Shown here piece after piece: positions 24,050-34,107 of a DNA stretch of 64,000 nucleotides. This stretch comes from Lepturacanthus savala (lineage: Eukaryota > Chordata > Actinopteri > Scombriformes > Trichiuridae). Where the stretch lies: the NCBI GenBank assembly GCA_030544235.1, contig CM060468.1, forward strand, positions 5,028,758 to 5,092,757, given 5' to 3'. A model generated the notes under the pieces. That model did not search any database, was not told the DNA's origin, and was given only the letters and a program-made list of their open reading frames with translations. Every line of letters begins with the position of its first letter. The stretch's first letter is position 1. The translations under genes were made by a program, and so were the position numbers.

Positions 24050-26330
24050 ATACCATAGACGAAAAATGAGAATTCTGGATTCTGCACAGTCTGCCAGGTT
24101 GAAATTTAAGAAAACCAGAACAGCGTCATCACAGCGATCTGTACCTGGAACGCATAAATATCGAAGTGAGTTCTGGGCACAAACAAATCTTTTCCCTCCC
24201 TCTTCTGTCTTTGACGTGCCTGGCGCCCAACGCTACCGCAGAATGCGAATCTGGACACCCTCTCTCCAGCTGATCCCTTAGGACCCACACAGCCCTTTCC
24301 AGCTCCACATAGGAAGCCCCATGCATTATGCATCACCATCCAGGCCTATTTCGTAGCAGAGAATCAAAAAATAGAGAGAAACACAGAGCTTCCCGGGCTC
24401 CCGCAATCAGTCTCACAGTTGCTCATGTTTCTGTGGAAAACGAGGTCTTGTTCCAGCCGTACAGAATTACCAAGAGGGAAACATGAAATATTTAGCATTG
24501 TCATCCCTTGCTTCCTCTTTCTACTTTTCCAGCTCAAAACTTCCTGGGGGTGGGGAAAAAAAGTGAAAGATGGCGGAGATGGTTCACCGGCTGTTTTCTG
24601 CCTATGATTATCTGGATGTTCTTCCCGAATGGGTGAGGAAACACCACATGAATTGGCGGAGGTCAGAATCGTAGGATATTCCCCCTCAGGGACAAGATGA
24701 CACCCGCAGAGGTGGAACACGAGATTTGATTTATGTCCCTTTGGAAGCGGAAAACAGGAACGAGCCCGGGCCGCTGCGGGTTTGGAATCAAAGCGTTCGT
24801 CAAGGAGAGTGATGATGGTCAGGCAAGGAGAGGCCTTTAACATGCATAAATGGACAAACAACCACAGGCACAAGAGCACGGTGCATGCATATATTCATGA
24901 CAGGATACAAATGTACAGGACGTTTCTTTTTTTAGAACTAGGACCTGAGCGTTTCCTCTGAACCGGTGCACACCTGCACGCAGGGTGACCTCGACTGAGA
25001 ATATGCCTCCACAGGTAGCTAACTTTGAGAACGTGTGTGGCACCTGAAAGACGAGCTTCTATTGACATCAAGGTTGCCCAACCAGCAGCAGACCTATTAT
25101 TTTGTGTTCCACACAGAAAGGCTGCAAACTACTTGTGAGTGTGCCAAAGCCATAGAACTGTCACTCCCCTGGAGTTTGTTCTCTGGCTGAAATTGTAAAG
25201 CTTTTTTGAAAAGAAGCTGTAATTTTCTCCTGTGGCTGTAATGTGTGCAAGCATGTGTTCATTCTACACTGCTGTATGCGCCATCTTCCTCTAACATGGC
25301 TACATTTCATGTTGCACTGACACATGTAGCACCATTGCTGAGCTTTTCTTTTTTTTAACCCCACCAGAAAGGCTTCCATAAGGAGGATGAAAGAAAAAAA
25401 AAAAAAAAAAACTACAATTGTGTTGGAACACTGGGGCCCTTTCAAATCTCACTGGGACATCAAAGCGCACAGTGAGATGCTGCGCTATTAAAGTCCATGG
25501 GGGGATGGAAATATATTACAAATATATCTACTGTCTGCCCAAATCAATGAGCCGGGCTTTTGTAACAAAGTGCAGATTTTTTTTTTTTTTTCTAGTCATT
25601 TGTCTCCACCGAGGATTATGATTAATCTAACCTTTGATGTAACAAACAACAGGGAGGCGGAAGAGATGGGAGAGATGAGGAGGCCGCTGGGGGAGCTGCA
25701 TGGGGATGTAGAGACTTGGTGATGCACCGCTTTGAATGCCCCGCTAATGAAGCAAATTGAATTGAATCACACAGGATATTATATATTGAAAGTGTATTGC
25801 GGCGAGTGACACAGCGTGCAAGCAAAATATCTTACTGTTAAAAGATTAGGCGGAGACGGAGGGATAAAACACTCGACTCTCCGAGGGAGAGGGGAGAGAT
25901 GGAGGGTCGCCGGAAATAGAAGGGCAGGATTACTTCACAGCCCGTCTGACCAGCGTATGTGATGTTTGTCGGAAATGAGATGCTGTGGTTATCGTCATCT
26001 GCCGTCATAATACACCAGGGTGTTTTTGCTGGAAGCTGTGAATTGCAGGCAAGTTTGAGGCTTCAGAAATGCAAAATCAAAGCCCACATGGACAGATATG
26101 GTGAAACGCATTCACATAGACATGTATGATGTACTTACAGAGAAGCTGTGTAAGTGCACAGTGTGTATGACTGTGTGTGTAAGAGTGCGTGTGTGCCTTC
26201 AAGGTTATGGGGTACAGGATGTGCCATTAGGTGTGAATTAGGCAGAATTAAAAATGAATCTGCTGTCATGCATTATTAAAACTACCCTAATTACATTTGC
26301 ATAAGTTTATCAGATGCCGTGGACGTGTGC
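24050..26330. promoter_or_regulatory. Cluster of candidate conserved non-coding elements
   Basis: Long stretch of mostly unique, GC-balanced sequence. Blocks of note are 24060-24840, 25615-25990 and 26220-26330. The last has TAATTA (26288-26293) one base before the POU octamer ATTTGCAT (26295-26302). A 171-codon minus-strand frame (24364-24879) resembles no protein and lacks splice or promoter context. Enhancer function is inferred. Confidence 0.35.
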
Positions 26331-27205
26331 GATGCATGCAGACGTGCGTGTGTGTGCATGTGTGCATGTGAGTGAGCATGCATGTGCAAGAGAGTGCAGT
26401 CTTTCTTCAAAGATTCAAAGATAATCAAAACGGGTGTTTTTCTATCTATCTGTGGTTTTAGTTTTTTTTTTAAATTCCTTTCGATTCAGCCAGACAATAG
26501 AAAGAAACCATAGAAAACAGATTTACACCGAGTCGCCGTTGGTCACCAGATGGCTCTCTGTCATCATAACTTTGATCTCAGTATAACATGTGGTGCTGTT
26601 TTGCACAGAACACAGGGTACTGCTGGCTGTTTTCATGAGGAGCTACGGCTTATACGTAGCAACATTGCCCCTCTGTGGTGAAATGAAAAACAAAAAAGGC
26701 TCATGCAATCCTGAAGTTGGGTTGAGGTGAAGCTTGATTAGAAAGAAAAAGAAATCAGGGTAACATTTGAATTTCCATCATTACTTATAGACTGTTTAAT
26801 AGACTTTTATATCATCATGTAAACATAGCTGAGTATAATCATTAATAATCACAATAACAACCTGTTAGTCAATTTGACCGAGGCCTTACAATGACTCAAT
26901 GAATTCTCAATGAATATGCATTCTGAATTTTAAACATAACATTGATATGTTTGAAGTAGTATTATCACTTTAATCAGTTATTAGAAATACCTACTTAAAC
27001 ATTATGCCCACAAGTCCAGCAGACACATGGTACAGTTTTAAAAGGCATGTTTCTGTAAATGTGAGTCCAATGTGAACTCTCCTTTTATCTCTGTTTTTCT
27101 GTCTCTTTGGCTGCTAAATGCTCCTCTGTGTTTACGCAAACCTCCTCTGACGAACAACATAGGTACAAAAGGACCTGTGTTCATTTCCTCTGGGATTTCA
27201 TGACC
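26330..27205. other. Intergenic, no gene seen
   Basis: A degenerate GTGTGCATGTGTGCATG tract at 26345-26400, then AT-rich sequence without features. Confidence 0.5.
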
Positions 27206-27209
27206 AATT

Positions 27210-27540
27210 TTTGTCAGTCATCATCAGTCAGTCATTTTCTATACCTGCTTATTCCTCATTAGGGTCACATGGTCTGCTGGAGCCTATCCCAATGCATTAC
27301 AGCGAGAGGCAGGGATACACCAGCCAATCGTGGGGCACACACACCATTCACTCACACACTCACACCTACGGGCAATTTAGAGTTGCCAATTAACCTGAGC
27401 ATGTTTTTGGACTGTAGGAGGAAGCCGGAGTACCCGGTGAAAACCCACACAGACACAGGGAGAACATGCAAACTCCACACAGAAAGGTCCCAGACCCAGG
27501 ACCAAGGAGGTCTAACCCCTGCGCCACCGTGTCGCCCACC
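27210..27540 (+). mobile_element. Widespread teleost interspersed repeat
   Basis: The stretch GCTGGAGCCTATCCCAATGC ... GGCAATTTAGAGTTGCCAAT ... GAGAACATGCAAACTCCACA ... CTGCGCCACCGTGTCGCCCA is one of the commonest fish repeats and often yields false protein predictions. Class not certain. Confidence 0.8.
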
Positions 27541-27544
27541 AATT

Positions 27545-29400
27545 TTTGTATTATTTAATATTCCAAGCATTCATTAAATATTTTGTTTCTGATTACCACG
27601 ATTCATTATTTTCTTTTTCCTTTGTTACTTCATTAACAAAATTAGTTTTTGCATTTCTACATCAAAATGACCCATCTGTAAAATGTGTGATTTAAAAACA
27701 TTCTACAATAATCATTTTGTTAAAAGCTATCACTTATTCCCAACAACACTGATATTGAACTGGAGTGTTAAACTGTTACCTGAACTGTTAAACTGTTTGT
27801 GATGGAATGAAATGAAATAAAACTGATAAAGTCGTAGGTAGAGCGCAAATTACCAGAACCACGAGTTGTCTCCACATCTTCCTCATTCTGTTCTTCACGC
27901 AGCATCTACAACCATTTCAGCTGTCAATCTGGTATGAAGAAAAGATACAAAAGATACAAAAGATACAAGATAAATAAAAGACAAAAGAAACACTGAGCCA
28001 TGCATGAATAGAAATTAAATTGGGTCATTTTTGGACTCATGTTGTGCCTTAGAAGGGTAGTGATTTTATTCAATAAAGTAAATCAAAAAGAAAGGAAAAA
28101 AAAAATTGTGATCATCAAAAACACATTTGAGGAATAGCTGGAATACTGAATGATGGATTTAATTTTAAAATATAGAAAGTTAAAACTCAATCTGGTCACT
28201 TTGGACCCATGTTGAGCACCAAGTTGGTTTACATGTCCTATTTATCTTTTGTTAATTTAAAACTATTGATTAGCACAGCTTTAACATGCTACACACTTCT
28301 ACAATACCTCACTTGATGTGTCTCAGTATCAGTGCATTGATAATTATTCTTATATTGTGGGAAAAAGATCTTACAGATAACATAGATCATTGTCGTCTCA
28401 AGGTGAAAAAGCTAAAAAGATAAAGGACATAGCAATCTGTGGGTGAAAGATTAGCGTGATTGTCGATTCAGGCGTCTTATCAGCTCTGATAAAACACGCC
28501 TCACCTTTGACCCTCCACATACAGTACAACCCCATCACAGAACATCAAATTGGTATCTCTGTCAGATAGGGCACTGTGGTGCTGCAGTTGTGCAACTATT
28601 ATGACTTTTTTTTTTCTTTTTTTTTTACTGTATGCTCCTTTGAAAGGGACCCGGAGAGCAAACTGTATTGATTATTTCTGTCACTGAGAGACAGTCCCTG
28701 GTGATGTTTCGAGATAAAGAACAGAAGTGAGTATTAGAAGACCATGCAAAAATCAATTTTTCAATTTTCAACATAAATCATAAAAAAAGTTAGTGAGACT
28801 GCGGCCTTGACCCACATGAGTCGGCCACTTTGCATGAACCGAGCTCCTCAGACATGCAGCACCTTAGAAAACACTGAAATGAATAAATGAATGTGTGCAC
28901 AGACACTTTTATTGATAAAGCAGCTCCAGCAGACTGAGGCATAGATGTCTTATCTTGAACAGATTCAAAAAAAAAAGAGAGCTTGAAGTGAAGAAACCCC
29001 AGAGGCATTTTTTTTTTTTTGTGAAATTGAACTTCATTTTTTTCATGGTGCAACAAAATATGAAACCCGAAAAGGGAATCTTTCCACATTGAGCCATAAA
29101 AGGCTTGCAACACAGAGTGATGTGTAGTGCTGAGGATGCAATCGGCACTCGTCTCTGTCCCGGCTCTTTTCCTCCTTCCCACCGTGCCAACACTTTGGAA
29201 TGAGCGATTGCAGAAGCCTCTCTTCGAGAGGAAATGTGGATTGCAGCAGACTCCTTAAGTGCATCCAAGTATGTGCGCGTGCACGCTTTAATGCTCTGAC
29301 ACAGACGTGTGTGCTGCAGGCCACGGGACATTGGTATCACATACGGTACAGTCCATGGACATGTACAGAATGTTTGCAATGCCCAAAGCAAACCTGAACT
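27545..29400. other. Intergenic upstream of rbp2, no gene seen
   Basis: AT-rich, with an AAAAGATAC 9-mer tandem at about 27943-27968 and a T-rich tract at 28605-28626. Overlapping minus-strand frames at 28790-29391 match nothing known. Confidence 0.5.
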
Positions 29401-29481
29401 TCACAAACCTGTACTGAACACACACACACGCACGCACACAGCAGAAATTATCAGGCGAACCCTGTCCTTTGGTCAACTTGG

Positions 29482-29501
29482 CACTCACACACACGCACGC
29501 G

Positions 29502-29549
<48 letters not shown>
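29482..29549. repeat. (CA)n microsatellite in the rbp2 core promoter
   Basis: An imperfect CACG/CA run passes into pure CA up to 29549, directly upstream of the rbp2 TATA box. A second short CA/CG-rich run lies at about 29420-29440. Such alternating purine-pyrimidine tracts can form Z-DNA and are length-polymorphic. Confidence 0.95.
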
Positions 29550-29552
<3 letters not shown>

Positions 29553-29560
29553 AGAGTGCA

Positions 29561-29566
29561 TATAAA
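29561..29566 (+). promoter_or_regulatory. TATA box of rbp2
   Basis: TATAAA lies 89 bases before the rbp2 start codon. Transcription would begin near 29590, giving a 5' UTR of about 60 bases. The box sits only about 11 bases after a long CA repeat. A TATA promoter fits a tissue-restricted gene. Confidence 0.75.
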
Positions 29567-29649
29567 GGGGTTGGGCATTGGACTGTCTCCCTCAGTGTTT
29601 AACCGGCCAAAGACTAAGTGCTACCTTGACTCCCGGACCAGTGAAGAAA

Positions 29650-32138
29650 ATGCCTGCAGACTATAATGGACGTTGGGAGATGGTGACCAATGAGAACTTC
29701 GAGGAGATCATGAAGGCCATCGGTGAGTCGCCCACATATGTGCCCGCTCTCGTTCTTGAGGTCTTGGTTCATTTAAAATCGAGGTGTAGTGGCAAAGGAA
29801 AGAGAGGAGAGAGAACGTGCCTTATTGCCCCCATTAAAGCACCCGGATCCATTAGAGCTGTAATGGCTAAAGATGCTGAGAAGAGAGATGGGAGAGAGAG
29901 AAGAGGCGAGGGGGAAAAAAAGAAGATTGTGTGGCACTGCTTCGTTTCCTCATTGAGCTGCTGTCAGGCAGAGTTAACCTCCACTCTGTGAGCGGTCGCC
30001 GTCTTTTACCACGCCAAATAAATATTGATTCAGTCCTTTCTGCTTTTGCATCCTTCCCCGATCCCAGAGTAGCAACGGATTCCGAACCCTGGAACAGAAA
30101 GCAAGCCACAGCTCATGATTTGGAGAAAAAAAGCGAAGAAAAGCGTCTCTGATCAGGCCCCTAGAAACACTTTCCATTATTCACGACTCTTATCTGCAAT
30201 TCATAAAACAACCCGGGTTACAACGGAGCTCGCGCGAATCCGGGGGAGATCCTGAACGCATCGTCCCTCCATCCCACCTCATTTCCATCGGGCGGACGGG
30301 GGGAAATGACAACCTGTATGGAAATGGGTCAGAAATATCATTTAGATGAGTAAATATAGGGGCCTGATCTGTAAGAATGATGGGGAGAAATTGAATTTTT
30401 ACTTCGGGGTGAATGGGTTATGAATATATCAAAGCGGTCAGGGTGGGTGGCTCTCTGTGACAGGTCCCAGTGCTGAGCAGGGCGGAGAAACTCATTTAGG
30501 CCCATTCTGACTCGGAGCAAGGTCGTTTTTTAAAGGGCAAATGAGACTGTCAGAAGAACGGTAGGAGAGGAATCATAATAAGTGGCCTGCGGTGTCATGC
30601 GTGTCTGTGTGAATGCAGGCTTTTTGGTCCATCTGTGCACATAAGTCGTAAAGTATTTAGTAAAAAAAAAAAAAAAAAAAAAAGGAAAGGTCAAACCAGG
30701 ACAGGATATCTCTTTTTTTTTTTTTGCAATTTCATAGAGCTCCTACCAAATTGCGTTTGCTTTGCAGACATTGACTTCGCCACCAGAAAGATTGCCTCCC
30801 ACCTCCATCAGACCAAAGTCATCGTCCAGAACGGGGACAAGTTCGAGACCAAGACCATAAGCACGTTCAGGAACTACGAGGTCAACTTCACTGTAGGGGA
30901 GGAGTTCGAGGAGCACACGAAGGGCCTGGACAACCGGAAAGTCCAGGTGTGAGACCGTTTTCTTTTGGGAATTTTTGAAAAAATGTTGACAGAAATTGTT
31001 TTCCGGTTTTCCTGATCGAAATGACATTCATTCATATGGAATACACTATCATTCAATTTTGTGTTTTCCATGAAAAGTCACATTTTTTAAACTTTTATTT
31101 ATCACCATGAGTTGTAAAATGAAAAGAAATTTAGTCAAGACATTGACGAGGTTAGAAATAATGATTTGTTTGTGAAATAATCATTTTATTCCTTCAAAAT
31201 TTTGCTTTCATCAAAGGAAGGTCAGTTTTCTAGATTCTCTAACCACCTAAACTTCAGCTGTGCTAACATGTTAGCATCAAGGGTTTTCTAATCATCCATT
31301 AACCTTCTGATGCAATGAGCAAACACATTGTAGCATTAGAACACTGGAGTGATAGTTGCTGGAAATGGGCCTCTATACACCTATGTAGATATTGCACCAA
31401 AAAACAGACATTTGCAGCTAGAATTGTTTTTTTTTACCACATTAGCTGGTATTAAAGGAGAGCTACAACATGTAGAGTGAATACAATAGTGTCGGAATCT
31501 ATTTATTTTTGTTCTAACAGTTCAAATATAGTTAGAATATTGCAAAAAAAAAGTCTAACTTTGTGTTTTACTACTGATAAAAAATACTTTATATAGCGGT
31601 GCAGCTGAGGTTTTCTCATTGGATGCGATGATTTCATGAATAAATGCATAAAACTCAATGCTGCCCCTGTATGAGGGGACCTGGGATCTTAACAGGTTAA
31701 GTCACAATGTTTGATTGTGCTCTAATGTGACGTTACAGACACTGGTTACCTGGGATGGGGACAAGCTGGTGTGTGTCCAGAAGGGGGAAAAGGCAAATCG
31801 TGGCTGGAAACACTGGATCGAAGGAGACCTCCTACATCTGGTGAGAGAACATAAAAGTTTTCAAACATCCCACCTCCATATGAACATAGTTGCAGCAAAG
31901 CAAACACTTGACAGGATCTTTCCCTGCACTCATTTAGATTGAATAGATGTCATATCTGTAGGTAACGACCATAAAAAGATAATAAATCACTATCTCAGCA
32001 GAAGCTCTATTTGATCTACGTAAAGGGATAGATTTGTTACATCATGTTGGACTGAAGTCTAAAGGTCCGTCTCTGCTCTTGCAGGAAATCACCGTGCTCG
32101 ACAAAGTCTGCCACCAAGTGTTTAAGAAGACACAGTGA
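29650..32138 (+). CDS. rbp2: Cellular retinol-binding protein 2 (CRBP II-like), 4 exons, 135 aa
   Basis: Coding exons are 29650-29722, 30768-30946, 31739-31840 and 32085-32138 (73, 179, 102 and 54 nt), the classic four-exon FABP/CRBP layout. All introns are GT-AG. The product is a 135-residue intracellular lipid-binding beta-barrel that would carry retinol or retinal in the cytosol, typically in intestine. It starts MPADYNGRWEM and has the family blocks DIDFATRKIA (25-34), STFRNY (56-61) and CVQKGEK (96-102). Lys41 (Lys40 without Met) is present. The usual Gln at 109 (Gln108 without Met) is His, as in human CRBP III and IV. Sequence blocks and position next to copb2 favour rbp2 over rbp1, rbp5 or rbp7; which teleost paralogue (a or b) cannot be told. 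A TATA box lies upstream and a poly(A) signal at 32223. No frameshift or stop is seen, so the gene looks functional. Confidence 0.95.
30150..30600. other. Unique GC-balanced block in rbp2 intron 1, possible enhancer
   Basis: Intron 1 (29723-30767) holds about 450 bases of non-repetitive sequence of higher complexity than the flanking AT-rich DNA, with homeodomain-like and GATA-like words. It is followed by a poly(A) tract at 30662-30683. I see no exon in it. A regulatory role is inference only. Confidence 0.3.
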
Positions 32139-32222
32139 GACGGGAACTAACGTCCACGGCTCTAAGCTGCTGTCCTGTGTTGCATGTTTCTGTCTATTTA
32201 TAATGTAATTGTGAAGACCTGT

Positions 32223-32228
32223 AATAAA
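32223..32228 (+). terminator. Poly(A) signal of rbp2
   Basis: AATAAA lies 85 bases after the rbp2 stop codon and is followed by a T-rich/GT-rich stretch (TTTTCTTTTAC, GTGTTTGTGTG). The predicted 3' UTR is only about 110 bases. Confidence 0.85.
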
Positions 32229-32239
32229 GTGATTCAATA

Positions 32240-33950
32240 CATTTTTCTTTTACAAGTGTTTGTGTGTTTTCTTATATTTTTCATACATATATAGGTCAGT
32301 GACAAATAACGGTTGGCAAGATGAGAAAGTCAAAAAGTAAAAATACAGTTTTAAAAGCATTCATTGGGTCTCTCAAAATGTACATGTTGTGTTCATGTTG
32401 GTTTCATGTCATTTGAAAGTCCATTTGTACCATTTTTTTTGTCAAAAATTACATGAAATATATGATTTTTTTACATAAAATGTCAAATGGTGGAACAAAA
32501 AAATTATAAATTTTAAATATTTAATCTAGAATATAAATATAGTTGATAATATGTTTTTATTTAAAAAAAAACAAACATTTTTAATATAGTTATGGGTGAT
32601 CTCTTTCAAGAGTTTCTCTGGAACTCTGGATTAAAAGAAAGGCTCATTAATATTAATGAGTCTCTCCTCTGATTGGATAATTTGACTGGCTGTGAAAGGG
32701 GGGGGTTGTGTAGTTGTGACATCACAGCTTCACAGATGCACTGACAGTTTGTTTTAAGGCACAGTTTCTCAGGTTCTGCAAACATGGGATGGTATTTATA
32801 GTACACACAGTCTTTATAATCAGAAAGCAATAAAATCTCATATTTTGGAATTTGTATACACTTTCTATACATAGGCTAGTTATATGTGTGAGTTATTGGT
32901 TCTTTTAGTAGTTGGTTGATTCTCTATTGGGGGCAAATTATTACTTGAATCTACAAAATCATTAAAGAGAAAGTCTCTAAAGCACTGCAAAACATGTCAA
33001 TACAAAAAATGCATTATAGTCAAGCTGCAGTTATTTATGCAGTTTTCATGGTACACGTCAAAATTTTTATTTTTAAGTATTTTTTTTCTTTGATTTAGAA
33101 GAACTGTGATAAAGATTTAATTTTTTTTTTAAGTTGAAGTGTGTGTTATTTGTTCCTGTATGTTATCTGTATTTTTTACAGTGTGCTTCCAGCTCTCTCT
33201 CAGGTACAACATGTTCTGCCGGATCTCGAGCTGCTCCCCACAGGAAGCGCTGCAAGGATCCACGTCGCCAAAAAAAAAAGGTGCGTCAAGTCACGCAGAG
33301 GCAGAGACACCTAAACCGGAAGTAGGGCGAGTAGTCGTCAAAATAAAAGCGCCAATTTGCAACACTATCAAATTAAATAAAGACTAAAACTTTGGGAAAG
33401 CACTGTTATAATAGATTTTTATAAATATAAGAGTTCATATATCACCTTAATCCTGAGTTGAAAGGATCATATTATTTATGACCTATAGGACAAAGGTCAT
33501 TTTACATAGGCCATCTTATTTTTTGCTTCACTTTATTCCTTTTAAAGTCATCCACTGGCCTTTTTAATTGAAATGATCAATAAATATATTATTCATTTAA
33601 ATTTGATACATTTTATTGTGCTTTCCCAAAAACTTGAAAAAATGACATTGGCCATTACTTTAATAGGATACATATATATAATTGTCTATAAATCTCAGGA
33701 GGTTTTACATTATACACTGTAGATAAAACACATGCATGTAGGCTTTTTATAGTCTTTATCAAATTACTCGTATTTATAGCACACCCAAACAAACATTTAC
33801 CATTTGATGCCTTTTTATTATTTTTATTATTATGGGTAATGGTAAAAACCGCCAAAAATCAGATTAAAGCTGATTTCCCTTCCATGTATAATTGTCCTTT
33901 ATAAGTTGACGTGGTTCCATTCTTTTTTTTTCAGTTGCTGCTTTGAGGTT
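32240..33950. other. rbp2-copb2 intergenic region
   Basis: This gap is mostly AT-rich sequence without a gene. The exception is a short GC-rich island at about 33185-33345 containing CCGGAAGT (33316-33323), an ETS-type site. Two overlapping short reading frames cross the island but resemble no protein I know. Confidence 0.6.
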
Positions 33951-33959
33951 TATTGTGAA

Positions 33960-34107
33960 AATTCCCAGCGGACGTCATCCTGTTTGTTTTTGTGCGATTT
34001 TTCTAACTAAAGTTTCCGTGAGCTCCGCGCAGGAGAAGCCGGACGGGGGCAGCAGGGAAGCCGGTCTCTGTGTGCAGCACCGCGGGGATTACAGACAACT
34101 CAGAAAC
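33960..34107 (+). promoter_or_regulatory. Probable copb2 promoter and 5' UTR
   Basis: The 150 bases before the copb2 ATG are GC-richer than the surroundings, contain ACGTCA (33972-33977, a CREB/ATF half site) and have no TATA box. This is the usual picture for a housekeeping promoter. The exact start site cannot be read from sequence. Confidence 0.5.

Noticed and set aside
24364..24879. 171-codon minus-strand frame
   Set aside because: No recognisable domain, no splice partners, and a composition like non-coding islands.
27211..27577. Overlapping frames that resemble fish hypothetical proteins
   Set aside because: The sequence is a common interspersed repeat that contaminates protein predictions.
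28790..29391. Overlapping minus-strand frames of 93-160 codons upstream of rbp2
   Set aside because: Overlap each other in different frames, run through homopolymer tracts and match no family.
29288..29666. Frames with long Cys-Val or Thr-His runs
   Set aside because: Translations of the CA microsatellite. The same applies to frames at 55967-56241, 59440-60061 and 63191-63600.
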